Source: a virus. From it: DNA of 39,026 nt. The notes below the pieces were generated by a model, which was not told the DNA's origin, ran no database searches, and saw nothing but the letters and a program-made list of their open reading frames with translations. The translations under genes were made by a program, and so were the position numbers. The stretch spans positions 1-39,026 of the IMG/VR virus record IMGVR_UViG_3300036770_004766, one strand, 5' to 3'. Positions 31,936-39,026 of this stretch are shown here, piece after piece (the stretch's first letter is position 1; every line of letters starts with the position of its first letter).

Positions 31936-34305
31936 CTACCCCAATCGTCCTGTACCAATTGTACTAGTTCCAATAATGAATGTATCGAAAGCACTGAGCG
32001 CTTCGTGTGTTACCGCAAAACCCATTGGTTTAATTATGGATAAAGCATTTGTTATAACTTCGGATGTAGTAATTGCGCTAGATGTGTAATAAATTCCGGG
32101 AGTCTCGTCACGCAATGTATAAACAATAAATTCGAACGGCGGGTCCAACACAATGAGAACCTGCTTTTCTCCAATCAAATATCTTTTAACAGTTTCCTCA
32201 ATCGACTCAAGTGAACCCGCCTTGTAGCCGAGATATTTGTTGAGGAGTTGCCACTGCTTGAAATCATCTTCATCATCCCAGGCAAATGGTTTTTCTGTGG
32301 CAGTGAACTCAAGTGCGTCGGTCCCCACTACGCCATCGTCGTCAAGGGTGAACATTGTCTCTGTATTCGTTGTTCCAGACCCCCAGACATATGTACGGAA
32401 ACCAGAGGTCAATGAGAGGCTAGATGCCATATTCTCTGCTCGTGTTGGTGTTGAGTCAACCTTGTAGATTCCATTTTCCGAAGCAGTTGTCTGGTTTTTT
32501 ACCAAGACATAGTCACCAGTTGCAAGGGTAATGCCATCAATTACATCTCCGCTGTTGAGTGCACTAGCGATAGTGATATTTTCAGTAGTTGCTGCTATGG
32601 CAGCAACCTGCTCCACGGCAAATGCCAAGGAGTCAGTCCCAATTACTGGCCAACTCGCGCCCGATGCTGACCACATCGTCATCCTGTTGACTGTTCCTTC
32701 ACGAACAAAAATCAAATCTGCCGCGTCTACATCAACTGCTCGTTTTGCTGTTGCTGAGGATAGGGTTGCTGAAGCAACCTCCATGGATTCAACAACAAAT
32801 GTTGTTGAAGTTGGAACTGAGTAAATTCTATATTCACCATTATGGCCAGAGGGCGTTGCACCGGCAATGACAACTGCTTCTCCTTCAGAAAAACCATGCG
32901 CCGCGCTTGTGGTGATTTGTGAGTAGCCAAGCGATGGGGTTACTGGCGATATGGATGAAATGCTCGCCGATGACGCTGGCATTCCGTCCCATCGCGTGGG
33001 GGAGGCATCAACAATATAAATACCATTCTCACTCGCGGTTGTCTGATTCTTGACAAGCACACGGTCACCCGTGGTAAGCGTTACTCCGTCTATGGAGTCA
33101 AGATTATTGAGTGCTGTTGCGATAGTTATGTTCGCCGTTGTTGCGCATCTAACCTTTATGGTCGCCCTGTAGTCGGCGGCTTTGTTTGAGGAAATTGTTG
33201 AGTACGAGCGAGTTTGGCCAATAAATTGAAGCAGCCAATCGTAATACTTTGGTAGCGCAATTTCTGGGTCAACTAAATAACTTTTATTGTAGTCATCATC
33301 AACATCAACAAATCCAGGTTGTTGTACTGGGTCCGTACGTGAAATCAAAATACTTTTGTCAATGACATCCTCAACGCTTGCGCTCACTGAGTGAATAAGG
33401 CGCGCCATGGGCCAGGATGGGGTACTTACCTCATCTATTTCGCGGAATACCTGTGGCGTAGTCTCAAGTGACATTTTGGTTGCCCATGACATAAAGACCC
33501 TACTCATATCGACAATCGTTGGTATGGTTAGGTAAATTGGATTTCCATCATGTCCGCTAAAAGAAAAACCCAATGAAGCGGTTAGATTCTCTCCAGCGTA
33601 TTCCGCAAATGGCTTAGATACCTCATCTGCGTTCGCATTAAATTTATGGGAGTATGATGAGGTTGGTTCAACATATCCGACTGCACTGCTGGAAACCGTA
33701 AACATGCCTGATGTTGCATACTGGACTGTGGCCGGAGTTGTTGTGTAGTTGAATGATGAGTTTCCTGTATTAAATATCAGTACTGAGTCACCCACTGAAT
33801 ACGAATTTATTGCATCATATTTGATGTATGAGCCATTACCGTACGCGCTAGTTATTGTTGTTGATTTATTTTTGTTAACAACAATAGAACCAGAACGTAT
33901 GGCTGTCTGAATTCCGGGATTGACGTTTGTTGTTTTCGACGAAGAATCGTTCTTTGAGGATACATCAGAACGAACGGCAAGTGTGGTATTCGCTGAAAAA
34001 GAACTAGAACACTTTACTAAAGCATGGCCGACAAGTTCCATATTATTTAAATTACTTATATTGACTCCGCCAATTATTACATTATTAATTTCAACTGTGA
34101 CGGTATTTGAGTTATTGGGCAGAATCTTAAATGTGTAAAAAAGCGGATATTCGCGATTGTCCAAAACAATTGAAACCGATGAGTTTGTGCTACTCCAATC
34201 AGTCAAGGATGAAAAATCAAACTGGTCGTATGAGCGTGGTGTCTCGACGTCATCGAGAACGTACAGCGAATTATCACGGCTAATAAAATTATCAACGTAA
34301 GGCAC
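31936..34305 (-). CDS. gpI-like baseplate protein with inserted fibre modules
   Basis: A 789-residue protein. Its place directly downstream of the J-like gene is that of P2 gpI. Parts that fit gpI are the segment with DPEIALPKYYDWLLQFIGQTR (around residue 360) and the C-terminal segment with DFKQWQLLNKYLGYKAGSLESIEETVKRYL (around 690-720; shown by QLLNKYLGYKAGSLE and SIEETVKRYLIG). Between them lie two copies of a beta module (GDRVLVKNQTTASENGIYIV near 418, GDYVLVKNQTTASENGIYKV near 600), also present once in the fibre at 28937-30598. The N-terminal 340 residues are beta-rich. The start is GTG 34305, overlapping the J stop by one base. Confidence 0.6.
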   Translation of the reverse strand: MPYVDNFISRDNSLYVLDDVETPRSYDQFDFSSLTDWSSTNSSVSIVLDNREYPLFYTFKILPNNSNTVTVEINNVIIGGVNISNLNNMELVGHALVKCSSSFSANTTLAVRSDVSSKNDSSSKTTNVNPGIQTAIRSGSIVVNKNKSTTITSAYGNGSYIKYDAINSYSVGDSVLIFNTGNSSFNYTTTPATVQYATSGMFTVSSSAVGYVEPTSSYSHKFNANADEVSKPFAEYAGENLTASLGFSFSGHDGNPIYLTIPTIVDMSRVFMSWATKMSLETTPQVFREIDEVSTPSWPMARLIHSVSASVEDVIDKSILISRTDPVQQPGFVDVDDDYNKSYLVDPEIALPKYYDWLLQFIGQTRSYSTISSNKAADYRATIKVRCATTANITIATALNNLDSIDGVTLTTGDRVLVKNQTTASENGIYIVDASPTRWDGMPASSASISSISPVTPSLGYSQITTSAAHGFSEGEAVVIAGATPSGHNGEYRIYSVPTSTTFVVESMEVASATLSSATAKRAVDVDAADLIFVREGTVNRMTMWSASGASWPVIGTDSLAFAVEQVAAIAATTENITIASALNSGDVIDGITLATGDYVLVKNQTTASENGIYKVDSTPTRAENMASSLSLTSGFRTYVWGSGTTNTETMFTLDDDGVVGTDALEFTATEKPFAWDDEDDFKQWQLLNKYLGYKAGSLESIEETVKRYLIGEKQVLIVLDPPFEFIVYTLRDETPGIYYTSSAITTSEVITNALSIIKPMGFAVTHEALSAFDTFIIGTSTIGTGRLG

Positions 34306-35777
34306 TACAGTGTCTCCGCGCTCAATGTAACGGAAATATCATCTACCGAAACACTTGGCAAAACGCCCCTGTTGAGGAAATTCAGAGTTGATTGCGAGCC
34401 GGATGTTTCGTGAAAATATCTATACATGCCAACAGCACTCGTTACGTCAGTGTTGTAGTTTGTCTCAATCGTAAACGTCGTTGTACTTGGCGTTGATTTT
34501 ACTGCGATTGATTCATCGTCATAATCATTGCTTCCGCCTAGTCGTACGCGCTGGCCAGCCACTAGGCCATGTACGGCAGATGTTGTTACGACTGCATCTT
34601 GTCCGGCCGTATTACCAGACGAAAGAACAGTGTACGTCAAATCTGTTGGCGGAGATATGGATATGGAGTCTACGGACACTAGGCCGACAACAGTAGATAG
34701 AAGGCGATTTGACAAAACGGTAGAGCGAAGGCGCGGTGACGAAATGCTAATTTCATCATACGGAAAATACTGCGTCGATAGATATTCGGAAAGGGAAACC
34801 TTGATTGCCTCAATCGTGAGCGATTGGCTAAAAGTAGAATTATAGGACGCCGTAACCGATATTGTTGGAGTCACTGTCTGGAAGTTGACTACCTCAATGT
34901 CCAATCCAGCCATTGATGAATTTGCGGCAAACGACTGAATACTGGATAACTCACTATTTGTTAGGGTCCTTCCAAATCCATAAACAAAGATGGAAACGTA
35001 GCCCTTGTACGAAGATGACGAAACGTTCCGTGAGGTGTTTGGCAAAAAGACCGATACACCCCTGTCGGAACTTGCATCCATTAAATCAAAAACCTTGCAC
35101 CTTGCTACATATTCAAAATTTGATAAAATCGCAGCCTCTAACTGCTTTGCCGTCACGTAGGTTGTCGAAATTGACTCTAGAAAGGTTTTGGCGCTATCAA
35201 GATACTCGGCGTCCGTGAGGGCATTAGTTCCGTTGGAGAAACTATCAACGACTACGGTATTGATGTCTGTGTCAACACTTAGTGGCAACAGTGTCGTACC
35301 AACATCAGCAATCGGTATTTCACCAAAAACGTCACACGTTAACTCTACGGTTCCCGTCGGCGTTGCTGCTGCCGTAATAATTGTGTCTTCCGATGTTACG
35401 AAGAGAAAGTCAGTGAATGTTCCATTTGTTGCATCCACGTACCTGTATCTAAATTGTGTTCCAACTGGTATTGCTGCGCCAGCAGTTCCATAAAGTGTGA
35501 CAGTAGCGGTTATTGTGGCCCGTGTACCAAAGTTGCGTTGGAATCCAAAAAGTGAGACAAGCCCCTGCATGAGGCCATCAGGAACCCTATTAATGGCATT
35601 GGTTGCTATCGCGCCCGTATAGGCCATTGATTGGAATATGGAATCCTCAACGGTTCCGCGACGAAGATTAAACTCCGGCATCACGGAGCGAGCGACCTCT
35701 ATCATCTGACGATAAAGACTCGATGTATTGACGTCGTGGATTGTTAGATTCACGTACCTAGAAAAATCAGCAGGCAT
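34305..35777 (-). CDS. baseplate J-like protein
   Basis: A 490-residue protein of the phage P2 J / T4 gp6 baseplate wedge family. Signatures seen include FNLRRGTVEDSIFQSMAY near the N-terminus, the beta segment IPVGTQFRYRY with ELTCDVFGEIPIADVGTTL, and DAEYLDSAKTFLESISTTYVTAKQLEAAIL, where J proteins have a helical hairpin. It ends in a Ser/Thr-rich C-terminal region. J forms the wedge ring of contractile tails, so the virion is most likely a myovirus. It overlaps neighbouring genes by one base on both sides (TAATG and TAGTG). Confidence 0.85.
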   Translation of the reverse strand: MPADFSRYVNLTIHDVNTSSLYRQMIEVARSVMPEFNLRRGTVEDSIFQSMAYTGAIATNAINRVPDGLMQGLVSLFGFQRNFGTRATITATVTLYGTAGAAIPVGTQFRYRYVDATNGTFTDFLFVTSEDTIITAAATPTGTVELTCDVFGEIPIADVGTTLLPLSVDTDINTVVVDSFSNGTNALTDAEYLDSAKTFLESISTTYVTAKQLEAAILSNFEYVARCKVFDLMDASSDRGVSVFLPNTSRNVSSSSYKGYVSIFVYGFGRTLTNSELSSIQSFAANSSMAGLDIEVVNFQTVTPTISVTASYNSTFSQSLTIEAIKVSLSEYLSTQYFPYDEISISSPRLRSTVLSNRLLSTVVGLVSVDSISISPPTDLTYTVLSSGNTAGQDAVVTTSAVHGLVAGQRVRLGGSNDYDDESIAVKSTPSTTTFTIETNYNTDVTSAVGMYRYFHETSGSQSTLNFLNRGVLPSVSVDDISVTLSAETL

Positions 35778-36070
35778 TAGGACCGCCTAACGAACGTAAA
35801 GGAAAATGATTGACCATCGTCTGTCTCCAGGCTCTCAATAGCAACAATTCGTACTTCGGGGACATATCGTGATGCATTAATAAGGAATTTTCCCCTATCC
35901 GCCGTATTGAATGTGGGGTCAAACACGCCGAATTCGGGGTAAACGACCTGAACACCAGGCTCAAGGCGTGCCGTGATTGACAGTAATTGCTTATAATAAT
36001 CGTCTGTACCGTCGACTAATTTGTTGAACCCATTAATATTGTACTCAATTGGCAGTTTGATTGTGTCCAT
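35777..36070 (-). CDS. gp25/gpW-like baseplate wedge protein
   Basis: A 97-residue protein. LPIEYNINGFNKLVDGTDDYYKQLLSITARLEPGVQVVYPEFGV (motifs INGFNKL, DDYYKQLLSITARLEPG, PEFG) and VPEVRIVAIESLETDDGQSFSFTFV match the gp25/W (GPW_gp25) domain of contractile phage baseplates. ATG 36070 is preferred because GGAGGA lies 4-5 bases upstream; an in-frame start 24 bases further upstream lacks one. It sits directly upstream of J, as in P2-like genomes. Confidence 0.85.
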   Translation of the reverse strand: MDTIKLPIEYNINGFNKLVDGTDDYYKQLLSITARLEPGVQVVYPEFGVFDPTFNTADRGKFLINASRYVPEVRIVAIESLETDDGQSFSFTFVRRS

Positions 36071-36136
36071 TGCTTCCTCCAGGGCGCACTGCAATAATAC
36101 AGCATCAAGTAGCCCACGGATTCCGTAGATAAAATT

Positions 36137-36295
36137 CTACTCAGAAGGTAATTCGCTAATTGTTTGAGTTGCCGAAATGGTTGTTTTAAGTGATGCAATT
36201 GATGCTTCAAGCACGGCAATCCTCTGCGCTTGCTGTGCAATCTGGTTTGTCAAAGATTCAATAATCTTATTGACGTCAATCTGCATGTCGCTCAT
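36137..36295 (-). CDS. short coiled-coil protein in the baseplate operon
   Basis: A 52-residue protein, mostly one amphipathic helix (VNKIIESLTNQIAQQAQRIA and VLEASIASLKTTI) with regular heptads, so it should form a coiled coil. The start overlaps the spike stop as ATGA. It probably multimerises and may be a chaperone or a small baseplate component. Too short for standard gene finding but clearly coupled. Confidence 0.6.
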   Translation of the reverse strand: MSDMQIDVNKIIESLTNQIAQQAQRIAVLEASIASLKTTISATQTISELPSE

Positions 36296-38886
36296 TTGTT
36301 CTCCAGTGTCTCTATCCGTTGCTTCAAGAGCGTAATCGTAGCATCCATTTCTTTGATTGCTGCGACGGCAACGGAGAGTATTTGCAGTGTACTAACGCTC
36401 TTCAGTTGCACTCCAGTGCCACTTACTGCCGATGGTATTACCTCGGCAACTTCGTCGGCAATAAAACCAAGCATTTGGTCATACGGGTCATTGTCACCGA
36501 TTACTGGCTCCCCCTCATCGGTGAAATTAACTATATCCAGGGGGTTGAAACTGACTGGACGCAAATTACGAACCGAGTCAATTCCTAGAGTAAAATCAGC
36601 AATATTTGTCTTCAGTCGTCTATCTGAGAAGTTTGCGGCTTCTGCCGAAATGACATTATCTACAGTGCAGTTAACGACGGGGTTTGCCCAACGAAAGCCA
36701 ATATAGTTAGCAGCACCACCACCAACCGTTGCGTTTGGATAAGCAATGCCTATGCCTCCGCCGTTTGTTGTTCCTGCAGATGCTGCATAACTAACGCTGA
36801 AGTTGCTTGGGTTATAGACATACATATTGGATACGTCGTTACCACCCCAAAGCCAGGTTGGTTGGCCAGATTGGCCAGACCAATTGAATGTCATTGCGCT
36901 TCCGCCAGTGCCGCCATTACCCAATGAACCAGCCTTGGTGGATGTAGATGCATTACCAGTCAGTGCTGCCGTAATAGTTCCAGCAGTAAAGTTCCCCGAG
37001 GCATCTCGCGCCACAATTGCGCTTGCCGTATTTGACGAGGTGGCGGTTGTTGCAGAGTTTGAAACCTTAAGTGCTGTTGAAATTGTTGCAAGTTTTGTAT
37101 CGGCAATCGCAGCAGAAGCACTAATATCGCCGTTAACAATTGTGCCATCCAGAATCATCGTACTGGTAACTGTCCCAGTGTCGCCAGTTGTGACGACCGT
37201 TCCGGTCGTGGCCGGAAACGTAATTGTTACTGTTCCTGCAATGGCTGCTGGTTGGATTGTCAAATTCCCACTCGTAGAGCCCGGCATTGCTATGCTAGTT
37301 ATGCCTGTAAGTCCAAGGTTTGCCGATGCACGACTTAGGGTAACTGCGGTTGTTCCAATGTATGTTGTGTCAGCCAAAAACGCGACAGTTCCCGTATTGT
37401 TTGGAAATGTGATTGTTCTATCAGCCGTTGGGTCTGTTATCTGGAATGTCGTTTCGTATGCATCGTCGGACGAACCTTCAAAAATCAACGAACCTGATGT
37501 TCCGAGTGTTAGTTGTCCAGAAATGCCCAAAGACGATACATTCAAACTACTTGAGTTTGTCCACGAAGAGCCATCGTATGTCAGAACATCATTTGCCACC
37601 GTAGTGGTGAGACTTACATCCGTAAGTGATGAGAGGGCGCCAGCGCCGATACCAAAATTTATTGCTTGGTTCACTCGGATATCTGCAATTCCGGCGAGCC
37701 GTGATTTTACCGCATTGGTGTATCCGGTATTTGTCTCGTAAATCAACTTATACAGAGGTCGAATTTCAACAATTGGCAAACCAGTCAGGTCTAGGTCGGC
37801 ATAAGAAACATCTTCTGCCTGGCCAATGTTGTCACTCATGGTCTGCCCGAGGATTCCAATGATGGGCTCATTTAGGTTATTCGTAGCAACAACCCATGTT
37901 ACGCCGAACTTGCCGCTCGTCATATCTGGCGTAGACCATGTTCCGCCAGAGGATAGGTTGTAAGTTGCACGAGCAGAGCCATACTTGACTGGATATGCGG
38001 TTGCTGTATCAAGCACCCATGCTCCGCCTGAGCCGGACCGATAAAACATCGGGATATACGCAGGAGACTGAAGTCTTTGCTCCCAAGTGTTTGCTGTTGG
38101 TGTTGCGCTATGGGTGATATTTACTTCAAGGTCTTCGTCAAAGAACGTTCCGTTTTCAATGCTGATTTGCATATCGGCATTAGAACTACCCGTTCCCGAT
38201 AGGGTATATCCGCTTGCGCCTAATCCGTCAGCCAGTGAGGCGCCACGGGTTCTGTGCAAATACTCATGCGTGGCCCAATCTAGGGTTACTCCATGTCGTT
38301 CGTCGGCAAAAAACTCAGCCTCTCCGGTTGCGGAGTTGTAGTAAATATAGGCTGTTGGTGCATCCTGGTCCCAAGTGAAATAGGTTGTTTTGTATGACAG
38401 AACGCCAGCATTACTGTAGTAGATGTAGTAGAGCCCAGATACTGCAGGGAGTGTAATGCTTTCGGCCGACGTCTTTGTATACCGCTTACCGACACACCAA
38501 ACATGAAAAGAATCACCGACTGGCGCAATCGTGAAGATGCGAGTTGCATTAACGAATGATATTGTGCTTTCGGTCTTGTCCTCATGGCCAATCGGCTCGG
38601 TAGTCGCTGCCTCTGCTCCAAGACGCTCTGTCAATCGGCCAATAACGACCATCTCACTCTTGCGGTTGTCTAAGTATGCAACGAGCACCTCGTCGTTGAT
38701 TGCAAATTGTTCATCGTACTCTTTGCCCACAACGCGACATGGCCCGATATTAATTCCAAGCATTCTGACAAATACGCGGACTGTGCCATCGCCGTAGACG
38801 AGGGTTATCTTTCCCTCAAAAATTCCACCTGGCTCATGGCTGAGATTGGCGCTGCCAGAATTGCTTGCGCGCGGGTTGAGTGCCAT
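36292..38886 (-). CDS. baseplate spike/fibre with OB-like start and S74 chaperone
   Basis: An 864-residue protein. Residues 20-90 look like an OB-fold spike domain (GKITLVYGDGTVRVFVRM, INDEVLVAYLDNRKSEMVVIGRL). The middle has a beta-rich, fibre-like section (YTLSGTGSSN, SLTDVSLTTTVANDVLTYDG, NGTVAFLADTTYIGTTAVTLSRA-type repeats). The C-terminal 111 residues form a peptidase S74/endosialidase-type chaperone: S754-DRRLKTNI, PVSFNP, GFIADEV, VIPSAV, then coiled-coil EMDATITLLKQRIETLE. S74 domains trimerise fibres and cut themselves off before the Ser. ATG 38886. It is the first complete gene of the baseplate group here. Confidence 0.8.
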   Translation of the reverse strand: MALNPRASNSGSANLSHEPGGIFEGKITLVYGDGTVRVFVRMLGINIGPCRVVGKEYDEQFAINDEVLVAYLDNRKSEMVVIGRLTERLGAEAATTEPIGHEDKTESTISFVNATRIFTIAPVGDSFHVWCVGKRYTKTSAESITLPAVSGLYYIYYSNAGVLSYKTTYFTWDQDAPTAYIYYNSATGEAEFFADERHGVTLDWATHEYLHRTRGASLADGLGASGYTLSGTGSSNADMQISIENGTFFDEDLEVNITHSATPTANTWEQRLQSPAYIPMFYRSGSGGAWVLDTATAYPVKYGSARATYNLSSGGTWSTPDMTSGKFGVTWVVATNNLNEPIIGILGQTMSDNIGQAEDVSYADLDLTGLPIVEIRPLYKLIYETNTGYTNAVKSRLAGIADIRVNQAINFGIGAGALSSLTDVSLTTTVANDVLTYDGSSWTNSSSLNVSSLGISGQLTLGTSGSLIFEGSSDDAYETTFQITDPTADRTITFPNNTGTVAFLADTTYIGTTAVTLSRASANLGLTGITSIAMPGSTSGNLTIQPAAIAGTVTITFPATTGTVVTTGDTGTVTSTMILDGTIVNGDISASAAIADTKLATISTALKVSNSATTATSSNTASAIVARDASGNFTAGTITAALTGNASTSTKAGSLGNGGTGGSAMTFNWSGQSGQPTWLWGGNDVSNMYVYNPSNFSVSYAASAGTTNGGGIGIAYPNATVGGGAANYIGFRWANPVVNCTVDNVISAEAANFSDRRLKTNIADFTLGIDSVRNLRPVSFNPLDIVNFTDEGEPVIGDNDPYDQMLGFIADEVAEVIPSAVSGTGVQLKSVSTLQILSVAVAAIKEMDATITLLKQRIETLENK

Positions 38887-38888
38887 GA

Positions 38889-39026
38889 TTAGTTGCCCAT
38901 ATCCATTGCGGAATAATTACCAAAAGGACCGATTGGAATATCGGTGATGTATTTATCTTCTCGTTCTGGTTTCCTGAATGAAATTTGAACTGGGTTAGTC
39001 GACATATGTTCAAAAGATACATCTGT
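38889..39026 (-). CDS. C-terminal end of a baseplate/tail gene (partial)
   Basis: The last 45 codons of a minus-strand gene that runs past the window end. The visible sequence includes NPVQISFRKPEREDKYI and IGPFGNYSAMDMGN, with the stop 2 bases before ATG 38886. Its place before the spike suggests a tail or baseplate hub protein. Too little is present to identify it. Confidence 0.6.
   Translation of the reverse strand, partial: TDVSFEHMSTNPVQISFRKPEREDKYITDIPIGPFGNYSAMDMGN

Overview
The window looks like part of the genome of a tailed bacteriophage with a contractile tail (myovirus) that infects an actinobacterium. Contractile baseplate genes (gp25-like, J-like and gpI-like proteins) support the phage assignment. 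An actinobacterial host is suggested by two WhiB-family genes, an LPxTG-anchored protein and long threonine-rich linkers in secreted proteins. G+C looks moderate by eye and was not computed. Capsid, portal, terminase and polymerase genes are not visible, so this is a partial genome.

Layout. (1) 111-2707, plus strand: a tightly overlapping early-type operon. It holds a replication-protein-like gene, a probable helicase-loader-like gene, two small ribbon-helix-helix-like proteins, a clavaminate-synthase/asparagine-oxygenase-like Fe(II)/2-oxoglutarate dioxygenase between them, and an unknown gene. (2) 2704-5120, minus strand: WhiB, a proteasome/HslV-like Ntn hydrolase, a calcineurin-type metallophosphoesterase and a small HTH-like protein. 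(3) 5188-10217, plus strand: two winged-helix-like regulators, a Cys4/DUF5872-like protein, a 1029-residue multidomain protein with a RelA/SpoT-like domain, and a second WhiB. (4) 10211-39026, minus strand: one unknown gene followed by a long late module. In transcription order this module runs through baseplate (spike with S74 chaperone, coiled coil, gp25, J, gpI), minor tail proteins, an r1t-type holin, tail fibres including a 1254-residue collagen-like fibre, three tandem collar-domain proteins, a paralogous pair of unknown proteins, a prolyl-4-hydroxylase-like enzyme, a family 2 glycosyltransferase, more tail proteins including one rich in FN3-like repeats, a secreted beta-helix surface protein, an endolysin, a small lipoprotein, small membrane proteins and an LPxTG surface protein.

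How the parts may work together (inference). The hydroxylase and glycosyltransferase abut each other downstream of the collagen-like fibre and collar proteins, which suggests post-translational decoration of tail fibres. The endolysin, several small membrane proteins and a lipoprotein form a lysis and envelope cluster flanked by two secreted surface proteins resembling host proteins. These may remodel the host surface or block superinfection. The WhiB, Ntn hydrolase, RSH-like and amino-acid-hydroxylase-like genes point to host takeover or metabolic functions not usually seen together in one phage region.

Most late genes overlap by 1-4 bases or are separated by a few bases, so the minus-strand late block is probably one or a few long transcripts with internal -10-like promoters before the endolysin and the beta-helix protein. 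No tRNA, CRISPR array, insertion sequence or integrase was seen. No stretch longer than 300 bases lacks a gene.
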